64,000 bases of DNA, taken from assembly GCA_902581445.1 (NCBI GenBank), contig CACHOG010000002.1, positions 140,533 to 204,532 of the forward strand. Reading direction: 5' to 3'. Shown here piece after piece: positions 38,849 through 47,727 of this stretch (its first letter is position 1; each line of letters begins with the position of its first letter). The notes beneath the pieces were generated by a model. The model saw only the letters and a program-made list of their open reading frames with translations, ran no database searches and was not told the origin of the DNA. Origin of the DNA: an uncultured Pelagibacteraceae bacterium. Lineage in GTDB: Bacteria > Pseudomonadota > Alphaproteobacteria > Pelagibacterales > Pelagibacteraceae. The position numbers and the translations under genes are program-made.

Positions 38849-40225
38849 TTAATTAATATCGAAAATTTTTCCAGGATTCATAATATTATTTGGGTCCAAG
38901 CTTCTTTTAATAGTTTTCATGACAGGTATATTATCTGGATGTTCTTTTAACAAGTAACTTTTTTTATGAAGACCTACTCCATGTTCACCTGTAATTGTGC
39001 CCTCAAGGTCTAAAGTTTTATCGATTAATAAATCGCTAAATTCTCTGATTTTTTTGTAAACGGTTTTGTCTTTAGGATCGTAAGGAAATAAAACGTGGAA
39101 GTTTCCATCTCCTAGATGGCCAACCATTGGTGCTCTAAGACCAAACTTTTTAACTTCTTCTTCAGCAAACTTAACGCATTCGGTTATTTTTGATATTGGC
39201 ACACATACATCTGTTGAATAGACTCTTCCGTTATCTACTAATGCTTTAACTGAGTAGTAAACATCCCATCTTGCTCGCCACAGATGGTTTCTTTCCTCTA
39301 ACGTATCAGCCCATTTAAAAGCACTACCATTATTATTCTTTGAAATTTCCTCTACAATTTTAATGGACTCCTTATTAGAAATCTCAGTTCCGTGAAATTC
39401 AAAAAATAATGTAGGTAAAGTTTTAATATCTCTAAGTTTTGAGTAATTGATACTTATATCCATTTGATCTTTATTAAGCATTTCAATCCTTGCGATGGGA
39501 ACACCATACTGAATTGTTTCTTGAGCTGTCTGAACAGCTTCCTCCAACGTATTAAAATGGCATATAGCGCTCATCATGCTTTCAGGTATTGGAGATAATC
39601 TAAGTTGAACTTCTGTTATAATCCCAAGTGTACCCTCTGAACCAATAAATAAATTCGTAAGATTATATCCTGCTGAAGTTTTTTTTGTTCTTGTGCCTGT
39701 TTTTATTATTTCTCCACTTGGTAAAACTACAGTCAAACCGGTAATTACTGTTTTCATAGTTCCATATTTTACTGCCATAGTTCCAGAGGCTGATGTCGAT
39801 GCCATCCCACCTATTGCAGCATTAGCACCTGGATCTATAGGAAAAAATACACCATCCTCTCTTAAATATTCATTTAATTTTTCTCTTGTTACATTTGCTT
39901 GAACCCTGCAATCAAAATCTGCTGCATTAACACTTAAAATTTTATCCATTTTTTCTAAAGAAATTGTTATTCCCTTATCGTTACCAACCACATTACCTTC
40001 TAAAGAAGTTCCAGTTCCAAATGGCACTACTGGAACTTTGTAATCATTACAAATTTTTAAAATTTCAGAAACTTCTTCATTTGTCTCTGGGAATACTACT
40101 GCCTGTGAGAGAATAGGATCATATGTGTCTTCTCCTCTAGCATAATTTGCTCTAGTTGATTGAGATAAAGAAAATCTATCTTTTAATAAACTTGTAAGTT
40201 CTTGTTTTAAAGAAGGGTTGTTCAT
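38849..40225 (-). CDS. FAD-linked D-2-hydroxyacid oxidase (GlcD / D-lactate dehydrogenase family)
   Basis: This is a VAO-type flavoprotein of 458 residues. It has the FAD-binding PFGTGTSLEGNVVG loop, GGMASTSASGTMAVKYGTM, GTLGIITEVQLRL and the C-terminal GHLGDGNFHVLFP and TGEHGVGLHKK histidine motifs. Members oxidise D-lactate, glycolate or other D-2-hydroxyacids and pass electrons to quinone or cytochrome c. No glcE or glcF partner is adjacent, so a single-subunit D-lactate dehydrogenase-like enzyme is more likely than a three-subunit glycolate oxidase. Confidence 0.9.
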   Translation of the reverse strand: MNNPSLKQELTSLLKDRFSLSQSTRANYARGEDTYDPILSQAVVFPETNEEVSEILKICNDYKVPVVPFGTGTSLEGNVVGNDKGITISLEKMDKILSVNAADFDCRVQANVTREKLNEYLREDGVFFPIDPGANAAIGGMASTSASGTMAVKYGTMKTVITGLTVVLPSGEIIKTGTRTKKTSAGYNLTNLFIGSEGTLGIITEVQLRLSPIPESMMSAICHFNTLEEAVQTAQETIQYGVPIARIEMLNKDQMDISINYSKLRDIKTLPTLFFEFHGTEISNKESIKIVEEISKNNNGSAFKWADTLEERNHLWRARWDVYYSVKALVDNGRVYSTDVCVPISKITECVKFAEEEVKKFGLRAPMVGHLGDGNFHVLFPYDPKDKTVYKKIREFSDLLIDKTLDLEGTITGEHGVGLHKKSYLLKEHPDNIPVMKTIKRSLDPNNIMNPGKIFDIN

Positions 40226-40261
40226 TAAATTAGTATAACAAGCCTATTAACAAAAATAAAC

Positions 40262-41425
40262 TTATCCTAACATCTTTTTAACATTTTCAAGAGCTTGAGA
40301 AATATTATCTCTTGATGCTGCAAAACTAAATCTTACATAATCATTACAGCTTTTTCCAAATGCAGTTCCAGGAACGATTGCAACTCCTGCCTCATGCATA
40401 GCTTTTTTGCAGAATTCTGCTCCGCTCATGCCAGTTCCAATTACTTTTGGAAAAGCATAAAAGGCTCCACCAGGCAAGCTACATTCAACACCGGGTAAGC
40501 TATTTAATCCTTCATGAATAAGTTTTCGTCTTGCAGTAAATTTTTCCATCATTTCATGGATTGAGTCATCCGGTCCATCAAGAGCAGCAATGCCAGCAAA
40601 TTGAGCGGCTGCATTCACGCATGATACACTGTTGATTAATAATTTATTTACGTGCTCAACTAAATGTTCAGGCCAAAAACTCCAACCCAATCTCCAACCA
40701 GTCATTGAGTAAGCTTTACTCCACCCTTCTAAAACTATTAATCTATCTCTTAATTCAGGGTAGTTGAAAAAAGAGGGCATTTCTTTTCCATCAAATATTT
40801 GTCGACTATAAATCTCATCACTTAAAATAGTTACGTGTGGATGTTTTTTTAATCCTTCAGCTATTTTATCAATTTCTTGTTTTTCGACAAAACTTCCAGT
40901 TGGATTATTAGGATTTATTAAAACCAGTAGCCTCGTTTTATCAGTTATCAACGAAAGAATTTTTTCAGCACTAAATTTAAGATCTTTATCCTCGGTTAAA
41001 TCATATTTCACAGAAGTTGCTCCTGTATAATTTATCATTGACTCATAAATGGGGAAAGCTGGGGTTGGATTGATAATTTCAGCTCCTGGCTCACCAAAAC
41101 ATTGAATTGCATATGTCATGGTAGGTTTTCCACCTGGCATAATTAATATTCTTTCAGCACTTACATCTGCATTATATCTTTTTTTAATCCATCTAGTTAC
41201 AGCTTGTCTACATTCAGGAATGCCATTTGACATCACATATCCATGATGACCATCGTCCAAAGCTTTTTTAGCAGCATCAACAACATGTTTTGGAGTTTTA
41301 AAATCTGGCTGACCTAATCCCAAGTGTATCATAGGTTTACCTTGGGCTTCCAATTTTTTAGCCTCAGCAAGAACGCTAAAAGCTGTTTCCGTTCCTAATC
41401 TATCTAAACTTTTTGCTAATTTCAT
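40262..41425 (-). CDS. PLP-dependent class I/II aminotransferase
   Basis: This is an aspartate-aminotransferase-fold enzyme of 387 residues. It carries NPNNPTG (171-177), the Schiff-base lysine K237 in EGWSKAYSMTGWRLGW and a carboxylate-binding arginine near VRFSFAAS. Substrate specificity is uncertain: aspartate, alanine or another amino acid paired with a 2-oxo acid. Its position between 2-hydroxyacid dehydrogenases suggests it interconverts the resulting 2-oxo acids with amino acids. It follows the FMN dehydrogenase pair by 14 bases. Confidence 0.9.
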   Translation of the reverse strand: MKLAKSLDRLGTETAFSVLAEAKKLEAQGKPMIHLGLGQPDFKTPKHVVDAAKKALDDGHHGYVMSNGIPECRQAVTRWIKKRYNADVSAERILIMPGGKPTMTYAIQCFGEPGAEIINPTPAFPIYESMINYTGATSVKYDLTEDKDLKFSAEKILSLITDKTRLLVLINPNNPTGSFVEKQEIDKIAEGLKKHPHVTILSDEIYSRQIFDGKEMPSFFNYPELRDRLIVLEGWSKAYSMTGWRLGWSFWPEHLVEHVNKLLINSVSCVNAAAQFAGIAALDGPDDSIHEMMEKFTARRKLIHEGLNSLPGVECSLPGGAFYAFPKVIGTGMSGAEFCKKAMHEAGVAIVPGTAFGKSCNDYVRFSFAASRDNISQALENVKKMLG

Positions 41426-41439
41426 TCTAAATCTCCAAT

Positions 41440-42591
41440 CTACTTTCTATAAATTAATTTTGATTTACTCAACTCTGACAAATTTTTACAACCCATCAAA
41501 ATCATATTTCTATTTATTTCATCATGCATCATTTTCAATAAATGTTCAACGCCTTGTTGACCACCTGCGCTCAAAGAAAACAGAAACATTTTACCGAAAC
41601 TACATGCTTTTGCACCAGCTGCTAGGGCCTTAAGAACATGCGTTCCTCTCCTGACACCTCCATCAAGTATTATCTCTAACTTATCGCCAACAGCATCTGA
41701 TATAGCTTTTATTTGATCAAAAGGAGAACGCGAACCATCTAATTGTCTTCCCCCATGGTTGGATACCATTATAGCCGTACATCCTATATCAATAGCACGT
41801 TTAGCATCGTCAACAGACATAACTCCCTTTAATGCAAATGGTCCATTCCATTTTTTTACGCAATACTCAGCATCTTTCCAGCTCATCTTAGGATCATATT
41901 GCTCGTTAATATAATCAATTACTGATTTAGTGATATTAGTTCCTTTATCAGTTTTTTTTACAACATTAGATAATTCAAATTTTTTATTTGTTAAATAACG
42001 TAGTACCCACATCGGTCTTAATGCAAAGCTTAATAAACTATTTAAAGTAAGTTTCGGCGGAGTTGTAAATCCAGTTTTATGATCTTTCTCTCTATTTCCT
42101 GCAACTAGAGTATCTACGGTGAGACACATGCCGTCAAAACCTGATCTTTTACATCTATCTAATAAATCATCAGTAATAGATTTATCTTTGTGCACATAAA
42201 GCTGAAACAATTTTGGACCGCTTGAAATATTTGATATTTCTTCAATAGAATTGTTTGCCATTGTTGACATACTATAAAATGTACCAAATTTCTCAGCAGC
42301 TCTAGCAGAAGCCTTATCACCATCTGGATGATATAATCTTTGCATAGCTGTTGGTGACAGAAAAATTGGCATATCAATTTTTCTTCCAAAAATTGTTGTA
42401 GATAAATCTGGTTTACCTACACTTGCTAAAATATTTGGAATTAAATCACAATCGTCAAAAGCACTAGTGTTTCTTCTTAGTGTGACTTCATCGTCAGCAC
42501 CACCATCTATATAGTGAAAAATAGGTGCGGGAAGTTTTTTTTTTGCAAGTTTTCTAAAATCATTGAAGTTTCTACAGTCAGAAATATTCAT
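41440..42591 (-). CDS. FMN-dependent L-2-hydroxyacid dehydrogenase, copy 1 (LldD family)
   Basis: This TIM-barrel flavoprotein of 383 residues is in the L-lactate dehydrogenase/glycolate oxidase family. IFHYIDGGADDE with the N-terminal tyrosine, FQLYVHKD, LTVDTLVAGNREKD, catalytic His in VSNHGGRQLDGSRSP and the FMN-phosphate motif DGGVRRGTHVLKAL are visible. Its ATG overlaps the stop of the next upstream paralogue by one base (TAATG). The two proteins have the same length and align end to end, showing a tandem duplication that has since diverged. Confidence 0.92.
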   Translation of the reverse strand: MNISDCRNFNDFRKLAKKKLPAPIFHYIDGGADDEVTLRRNTSAFDDCDLIPNILASVGKPDLSTTIFGRKIDMPIFLSPTAMQRLYHPDGDKASARAAEKFGTFYSMSTMANNSIEEISNISSGPKLFQLYVHKDKSITDDLLDRCKRSGFDGMCLTVDTLVAGNREKDHKTGFTTPPKLTLNSLLSFALRPMWVLRYLTNKKFELSNVVKKTDKGTNITKSVIDYINEQYDPKMSWKDAEYCVKKWNGPFALKGVMSVDDAKRAIDIGCTAIMVSNHGGRQLDGSRSPFDQIKAISDAVGDKLEIILDGGVRRGTHVLKALAAGAKACSFGKMFLFSLSAGGQQGVEHLLKMMHDEINRNMILMGCKNLSELSKSKLIYRK

Positions 42592-43742
42592 TAAATTCTA
42601 AATCTTAAATTTTTTCTGCTAAGATCGCTTATTTTAGTACACCCCATAAGTTTCATATCTCTCTCTAATTCAGCTTTGTATTGGCCTAAAGCTCTTTCCA
42701 CACCAGCTTGTCCAGCTGCTGCTAGTGCATACAAATATAATCTTCCACCCGCACATGCTTTTGCGCCAAGTGATAAAGCTTTCAACATGTGTGTACCTCT
42801 TTGAAATCCACCTTCGCAAATTACATCAATTTTATCACCGACTGCATCGACAATTTCAGCTAACTGATCGAATGGGGATCTTGAGCCATCAAGTTGTCTT
42901 CCTCCATGATTTGAAACCATTATACCAGTACATCCAATATCAACTGCTTTTTTTGCATCTTCAACACTCATTACTCCTTTAAGTGCAAAATGACCATTCC
43001 ACTGAGCACATAATTTTTCTGCATCTTTCCAGTTCATTGATTGGTCTAACATTGTAGAAAAATAATTACCAATAGACGTATTAGTGCTTGTGCCTTCTTT
43101 CACGTAATCTTGTAAATGAGGTAACTCAAACTTTCCTTTTGTAAGGTAGTTTATTCCCCACATTGGTTTTGTAGCAAAACTAAATAAACTTGCTAAGGTT
43201 AATTTTGGAGGAGAAGTGAATCCAGTTCTGAGGTCTCTTTCTCTATTACCTCCAGTAATCGTATCTACTGTTAAAGCCATAACATCAAAGTTTGCTGCCT
43301 TAGCACGTTCTAAGCAAGAATCGTTTAAACCTCTATCTTTATGAAAATAAAACTGAAACATTTTAGGAGTATCGATCATAGAGGATATTTCTTCTACACT
43401 TACAGTGGCAAGAGCCGATACTCCAAACATAGTATTAAATTTTTTTGCTGCTTTACCAACTGCTCTTTCACCATCGTAGTGAAAAAGTCTTTGTAAGGCG
43501 GTTGGTGAACAATAAAAAGGTAAATCAATTTTTTTTCCAAAAATCGTAGTAGACAAATCAACATTTTCAACACCTCGTAAAACATTTGGCACAAGGTCTA
43601 CATCGTTAAAAGCTGATGTATTACGACTGTAAGTAATTTCATCATCTGCAGCACCATCTATGTAGTGAAATATTGGGCTGGGAAGTTTTTTTTCTGCTAA
43701 TTTTCTAAAATCTTGAAAGTTATGACAATCTTTTAATCTCAT
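42591..43742 (-). CDS. FMN-dependent L-2-hydroxyacid dehydrogenase, copy 2 (LldD family)
   Basis: This is the second member of the tandem pair, also 383 residues. FHYIDGAADDE, FQFYFHKD, LTVDTITGGNRERD, VSNHGGRQLDGSRSP and a variant FMN-binding CEGGFQRGTHMLKAL are visible. The catalytic His and Arg are kept, so both copies look active. Differences in the loop after the TVDT strand and in residues near the active site suggest different 2-hydroxyacid substrates. Electrons probably go to quinone or cytochrome c. It follows the PagL-like gene by eight bases. Confidence 0.92.
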   Translation of the reverse strand: MRLKDCHNFQDFRKLAEKKLPSPIFHYIDGAADDEITYSRNTSAFNDVDLVPNVLRGVENVDLSTTIFGKKIDLPFYCSPTALQRLFHYDGERAVGKAAKKFNTMFGVSALATVSVEEISSMIDTPKMFQFYFHKDRGLNDSCLERAKAANFDVMALTVDTITGGNRERDLRTGFTSPPKLTLASLFSFATKPMWGINYLTKGKFELPHLQDYVKEGTSTNTSIGNYFSTMLDQSMNWKDAEKLCAQWNGHFALKGVMSVEDAKKAVDIGCTGIMVSNHGGRQLDGSRSPFDQLAEIVDAVGDKIDVICEGGFQRGTHMLKALSLGAKACAGGRLYLYALAAAGQAGVERALGQYKAELERDMKLMGCTKISDLSRKNLRFRI

Positions 43743-43750
43743 GGTAAAAA

Positions 43751-44272
43751 TTAAAATTTTTTCATGAAATTAAACATATAACTATTTGCCCCAGGATTCT
43801 TTTCCCCAAGACTGGCATTAGAAATATGATTATATGAAAAACCTAATTCAGAGTCTTTAAATAAATCGAATGAGAGTTGCACTTCGCTTTTAAACTCAAC
43901 AAGATGGCCTAAATCTTTACCATCACCTTGCCCATACAATCCAGGTGTGAAGCTAGGTGTAAGATTAACTTTACCTAAATTATATTCTGCTTGAACACCT
44001 GTATATAAATATGTTGAGGCATCTCCGGTTACTAAAAATCCTGTAACAGGCGAAAGTGTTCCTAAAAAAGTATCCTTATATAAATTTTCATTTTGATGCT
44101 GAATTCCTACTAGAGTAGATTTTTTTCCTTCATCGCTAAAATCAAACATTCCAGTAAAAAAATTATACTCATGAGGATCAATTAATTTATTTACCTCATC
44201 GCTTTTAAGTGATGTTGTAAAAAAAGTAATAATTAGAACAAAGCAAAAAAAATTTAAATTTTTATTTTTCAT
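43751..44272 (-). CDS. PagL-like outer-membrane lipid A deacylase homologue
   Basis: This 173-residue protein has a signal peptide (about 1-22) and alternating beta-strand pattern ending in phenylalanine, as for an outer-membrane barrel. The SYNHISNASLGEKNPGANSY segment contains the PagL-family His and Ser (H149, S151). The acidic residue of the Pseudomonas PagL triad, twelve residues after the Ser, falls on Asn here. It may therefore be a deacylase with an altered triad or a non-catalytic relative. It lies between ccmH and the LldD pair on the same strand. Confidence 0.75.
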   Translation of the reverse strand: MKNKNLNFFCFVLIITFFTTSLKSDEVNKLIDPHEYNFFTGMFDFSDEGKKSTLVGIQHQNENLYKDTFLGTLSPVTGFLVTGDASTYLYTGVQAEYNLGKVNLTPSFTPGLYGQGDGKDLGHLVEFKSEVQLSFDLFKDSELGFSYNHISNASLGEKNPGANSYMFNFMKKF

Positions 44273-44297
44273 AATTTTATAAACTTAATATAACTTA

Positions 44298-44669
44298 TTA
44301 TCTTTTCTTTAAAACTCCAAATTTAATCAAAATTATTATTCCTCCGGCTAAAAACACGAGAATTGGAAGCAACCAAAGGGCAAAGTTTTTAGTATTAAAC
44401 TGAGGATCGTATAATATCCACTCACCATATTGTATTTTGAAAAATGAATATATCTCCTCTTCGCTCATGCCTGATTCAATTTTTTGCTTTACTACTAACT
44501 TCATACTTTCAGCAAAGTCAGATTGTGAGTCATAAATGGATTGTCCTTGACAAATTAAACATCTTAAATTTTTATTAATTTTATTTTCTAATTTTTGATC
44601 ATTAGAAAATGAAGATTTAGAAAAAGCTAATAATAAAAAAATTATATATAATATTATTCTAGTTTTCAT
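44298..44669 (-). CDS. ccmH: Cytochrome c maturation protein CcmH
   Basis: This periplasmic, membrane-anchored thiol protein takes part in apocytochrome c reduction and heme ligation. It has a signal segment, the LRCLICQGQSI motif with the two redox cysteines at about residues 37 and 40, and a C-terminal membrane helix. At 123 residues it is the short N-terminal-type CcmH, without the TPR domain (CcmI). Its start overlaps the ccmG stop by four bases. No ccmI follows in the window. Confidence 0.93.
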   Translation of the reverse strand: MKTRIILYIIFLLLAFSKSSFSNDQKLENKINKNLRCLICQGQSIYDSQSDFAESMKLVVKQKIESGMSEEEIYSFFKIQYGEWILYDPQFNTKNFALWLLPILVFLAGGIIILIKFGVLKKR

Positions 44670-45190
44670 TTTTTTATTAGTTCTTTGATTTCATTAAATT
44701 TTTTTTTATTAATTGGACCAATAATTTTTTTAATTATTTTTTTTTCTTTATTTAAAATAAAACTTTCCGGAACTCCATATGCTCCAATTTCGATAGAAGC
44801 TATTCCATTATTGTCAGTTAATATAGTTAAATATGGATTCTCATATTCATCGAGAAATTTTAATGCATTATCTCTTTTATCCTTGTAGTTGATACCAATT
44901 ATTTTAATAGGTGAATTTTTTTTGAACTGAACTAAATATGGATGCTCTTCCCTGCATGGTAAGCACCATGAGGCCCAAATATTTACAAGATAATAATTGC
45001 TCCCTGTCAAAATATCGTCAAACGAAGTTGCACTGTTAGTATAAAAGTCATTAAGAATTAGATTTGGAAACTTTTTAATGCTTATATCCTCTGGTGTATA
45101 AAAATTTTTTTCTTTCAATCCATAATAAAAAATAAAAAATGTAAATATAAGAAAAATTACAATAGAGTATTTATAATATCTGTTTTTCAT
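44666..45190 (-). CDS. ccmG: Cytochrome c maturation thioredoxin-like protein CcmG
   Basis: This is a membrane-tethered periplasmic thioredoxin-fold reductant (CcmG/DsbE) of 174 residues. It has an N-terminal membrane helix, the active site WASWCLPCREEHP and a cis-proline strand AYGVPESFILN. It keeps apocytochrome c or CcmH cysteines reduced. The gene overlaps ccmF by 20 bases and ccmH by four. Confidence 0.95.
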   Translation of the reverse strand: MKNRYYKYSIVIFLIFTFFIFYYGLKEKNFYTPEDISIKKFPNLILNDFYTNSATSFDDILTGSNYYLVNIWASWCLPCREEHPYLVQFKKNSPIKIIGINYKDKRDNALKFLDEYENPYLTILTDNNGIASIEIGAYGVPESFILNKEKKIIKKIIGPINKKKFNEIKELIKK

Positions 45191-47063
45191 TTTTTTTAAA
45201 AATATTAATTATTCCCCCTAAAGAAATTATAATTGCTGAAATCCAAATCCATAACATAAAAGGTTTTTCTTGATATCTTACATTCAAGTATTCATTTTCT
45301 TTGACAAGATTGATAACTAAAAATCTATCTTTAAAAATATCTGTCTTAATTGCCGCCTCACTTGTTATTGTCTCTGGTTTATCGTAAATTCTAATTTCTG
45401 GTTCTAAAACTAATTCTGTTTTATTTTTTTCCTCAATTTTAAAATAAGCAATTAACTTTAAAAAGTTTGCCTCTGTTGTATTTTCGAGTTTTTGTAATTT
45501 TATTATTTTATCAGAGAACTTTATTTCATCACCAACACGCATGTTTGAGGTTATCTCGTTAGAGAAGATGCTATTTAACAATATACTTAAAACTAACAAA
45601 CTAAAACCAAAATGAGAAATTGTTTGTGAATAATTTTTAAAACCTTTTTTAATTAAATCTTTTATAGTAATAATAAAAAGATAAAAGCTTGCAGCTAATA
45701 ATATTGTTATATTTAATCCGGTATTTCCAAAAAATTTCGATACTAGTGTTGATAAAATAATGCTTAAAATAAATATAATTATTAATTTTAACTTTTTTGA
45801 GAAATAGTTATTTTTTATCCACTTTAAATTTGGACCAATCGACATAAAAATTAAAAATGGAATTAAAAAAGGAATTATTAATTTATTGAAAAATGGTGGA
45901 CCTACTGAAATCTTTTCATTAGATAAAACCTCTAAAAAAATTGGATATACCGTGCCAATCAAAATAACCGACAAAAAATACATTACAAACCAGTTATTTA
46001 TAATTATTGAAGTTTCTTTAGTATAAAGATTTACATTTTTATTATTCAATTCAAATTTATCTTCATAAATAAAATAAATAAAAACTGATAAAAAAATCAA
46101 AAAAAATAAAAAGAATAATATATATAATCCTCTTTCCGGATCATTTGCAAAAGTGTGGACTGAATTTAATATTCCAGATCGAACAAGAAAAGTTCCACAA
46201 ATACCTAGTGTAAAAGTAATAATAGAAAGTATGACAGTCCACGAATGTAAAATTGATCTTTTTTCTAAAACTAATACACAATGAACCAGTGCAGTAAGAC
46301 TTAACCAGGGCATTAAAGAAATATTTTCAACTGGATCCCAAAACCAAAAGCCTCCCCAACCTAATTCATAGTAAGCCCAAATGGATCCAAGCAAAATACC
46401 TAAAGTTAAAAATGTCCAGGATATAAAAACCCACTTTTTTATATCTTTGGCCCACAAATTATTTATATTTCCCTTTATCAATCCAGCTAATGACGAGGAA
46501 AATACTATTGAAGTAGTTACGTATCCCAAATAAAGAACTGGAGGATGAATAGCTAATAATGGATCTTGCAAGATTGGGTTCAGACCTAAGCCCTCCTTTG
46601 GGACAGGGTAAATAATATTGAAAGGGTTAGAGGCTTTTAATAAAAAAAATAGGAAGCCTAAAATTATTACTTCCTGAAATATTATTGTTAATAATCTTTC
46701 ATCGGCGGGTCTATTTTTTGAATTCATGAAATAAAAAAAAGTAAAAAAAGTTAATACTAATAGCCATAGAAGTAGACTGCCTTCATGATTACCCCATGTG
46801 CCTGATATTTTATAAAACAAAGGTTTTGAAATATGTGAGTTATTTAAAACGGTTTCATTACTAAACTCCGAGATAATAAATAAAATTATGAGACAAGAAA
46901 AACTTAAAACAGCGAAAAAAAATTTAAAAAATAGCAATTCATTTAAGTTTTTTTTAAAAAAAAAATTTTTGTTGTTTAAACTCGTTATAGAGGTAATAAA
47001 AATTGTTAATGAAATTATCAAACAAAATAAAAGAGCAAAGTTACCTATATAATTTAAAATCAA
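45171..47063 (-). CDS. ccmF: Heme lyase subunit CcmF
   Basis: This large multi-helix membrane protein (630 residues) of the cytochrome c heme ligation complex has the tryptophan-rich heme-binding WWD domain (GWGGFWFWDPVENISLMPW) and conserved flanking histidines. The start is a TTG at 47061-47063, the only initiator ahead of the conserved N-terminal helix. A GGAG ribosome binding site lies upstream in the end of ccmE. The gene begins one base after the ccmE stop. Confidence 0.95.
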   Translation of the reverse strand: MILNYIGNFALLFCLIISLTIFITSITSLNNKNFFFKKNLNELLFFKFFFAVLSFSCLIILFIISEFSNETVLNNSHISKPLFYKISGTWGNHEGSLLLWLLVLTFFTFFYFMNSKNRPADERLLTIIFQEVIILGFLFFLLKASNPFNIIYPVPKEGLGLNPILQDPLLAIHPPVLYLGYVTTSIVFSSSLAGLIKGNINNLWAKDIKKWVFISWTFLTLGILLGSIWAYYELGWGGFWFWDPVENISLMPWLSLTALVHCVLVLEKRSILHSWTVILSIITFTLGICGTFLVRSGILNSVHTFANDPERGLYILFFLFFLIFLSVFIYFIYEDKFELNNKNVNLYTKETSIIINNWFVMYFLSVILIGTVYPIFLEVLSNEKISVGPPFFNKLIIPFLIPFLIFMSIGPNLKWIKNNYFSKKLKLIIIFILSIILSTLVSKFFGNTGLNITILLAASFYLFIITIKDLIKKGFKNYSQTISHFGFSLLVLSILLNSIFSNEITSNMRVGDEIKFSDKIIKLQKLENTTEANFLKLIAYFKIEEKNKTELVLEPEIRIYDKPETITSEAAIKTDIFKDRFLVINLVKENEYLNVRYQEKPFMLWIWISAIIISLGGIINIFKKNEKQIL

Positions 47064-47064
47064 T

Positions 47065-47484
47065 TTACTTTTCTCCTAAACTGGCTTTTACCTCTGGGGG
47101 AATATAATTCTCATCATGTTTAGCCAGTATCTTTTCTGCTTTAAAATAATTTTTATCTCTTAGAATACCTTCGGCAACAACACCTTTGCCTTCTTGAAAT
47201 AAATTTGGAACTATACCCGAATAAGTAACATTAATTTCATTTTTAAAATCAGTGATGATAAAGTTTATTTTATCAGAGTTTATTTTAATAGATTGATCTT
47301 TTACCATTCCGCCTACTCTAATTTTTTCTGCTGTTGTCTCATTTAAATTTTTGATTTCTGTTGGAGATAGAAAATAAACAACATTTTCCTCTAAAGCTTT
47401 CAAAACTAAAAAAATAGTTAATATTAAAGTTGCAATAAAAAGAAAAAGAAATAAGGCTCTTAATTTAACTTTTTTGTTATACAT
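47065..47484 (-). CDS. ccmE: Periplasmic heme chaperone CcmE
   Basis: It carries heme covalently bound to a histidine and hands it to CcmF. The protein has an N-terminal membrane helix, a small OB-fold domain and the heme-binding [12 protein letters not shown] motif (H123 and Y127 from the ATG used). I used the ATG at 47482-47484. A TTG two codons upstream is equally possible. The gene fits between ccmD and ccmF with almost no spacing. Confidence 0.94.
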   Translation of the reverse strand: MYNKKVKLRALFLFLFIATLILTIFLVLKALEENVVYFLSPTEIKNLNETTAEKIRVGGMVKDQSIKINSDKINFIITDFKNEINVTYSGIVPNLFQEGKGVVAEGILRDKNYFKAEKILAKHDENYIPPEVKASLGEK

Positions 47485-47493
47485 ATTCAAAAG

Positions 47494-47727
47494 TTAAATT
47501 TTAGAATATATCTCTGTCGCTATTATTTCTTTGTAAATTTTTTGTTTTTTAGCTTCTTTTACTTGTTCAGAGTTTAATTCACCAAATTTAACATTAAATT
47601 TATTTTGCTCTTTTGTAAGCTGTATTTTTGTTATTATGTAAAGTCCAAGAAAACAAACTAGCGTGAACAAGAATGACGATAGAACGTAATAACCATAACC
47701 GTTCATATAAAATAACTCTGAAATCAT
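47494..47727 (-). CDS. ccmD: CcmD-like heme exporter protein D
   Basis: This 77-residue protein has one membrane helix and the short NGYGYYVLSS motif typical of CcmD, followed by a charged cytoplasmic tail. CcmD helps release holo-CcmE from the CcmABC complex. Similarity is brief, so assignment leans on its place between ccmC and ccmE with a four-base ATGA overlap with ccmC. Confidence 0.85.
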   Translation of the reverse strand: MISELFYMNGYGYYVLSSFLFTLVCFLGLYIITKIQLTKEQNKFNVKFGELNSEQVKEAKKQKIYKEIIATEIYSKI

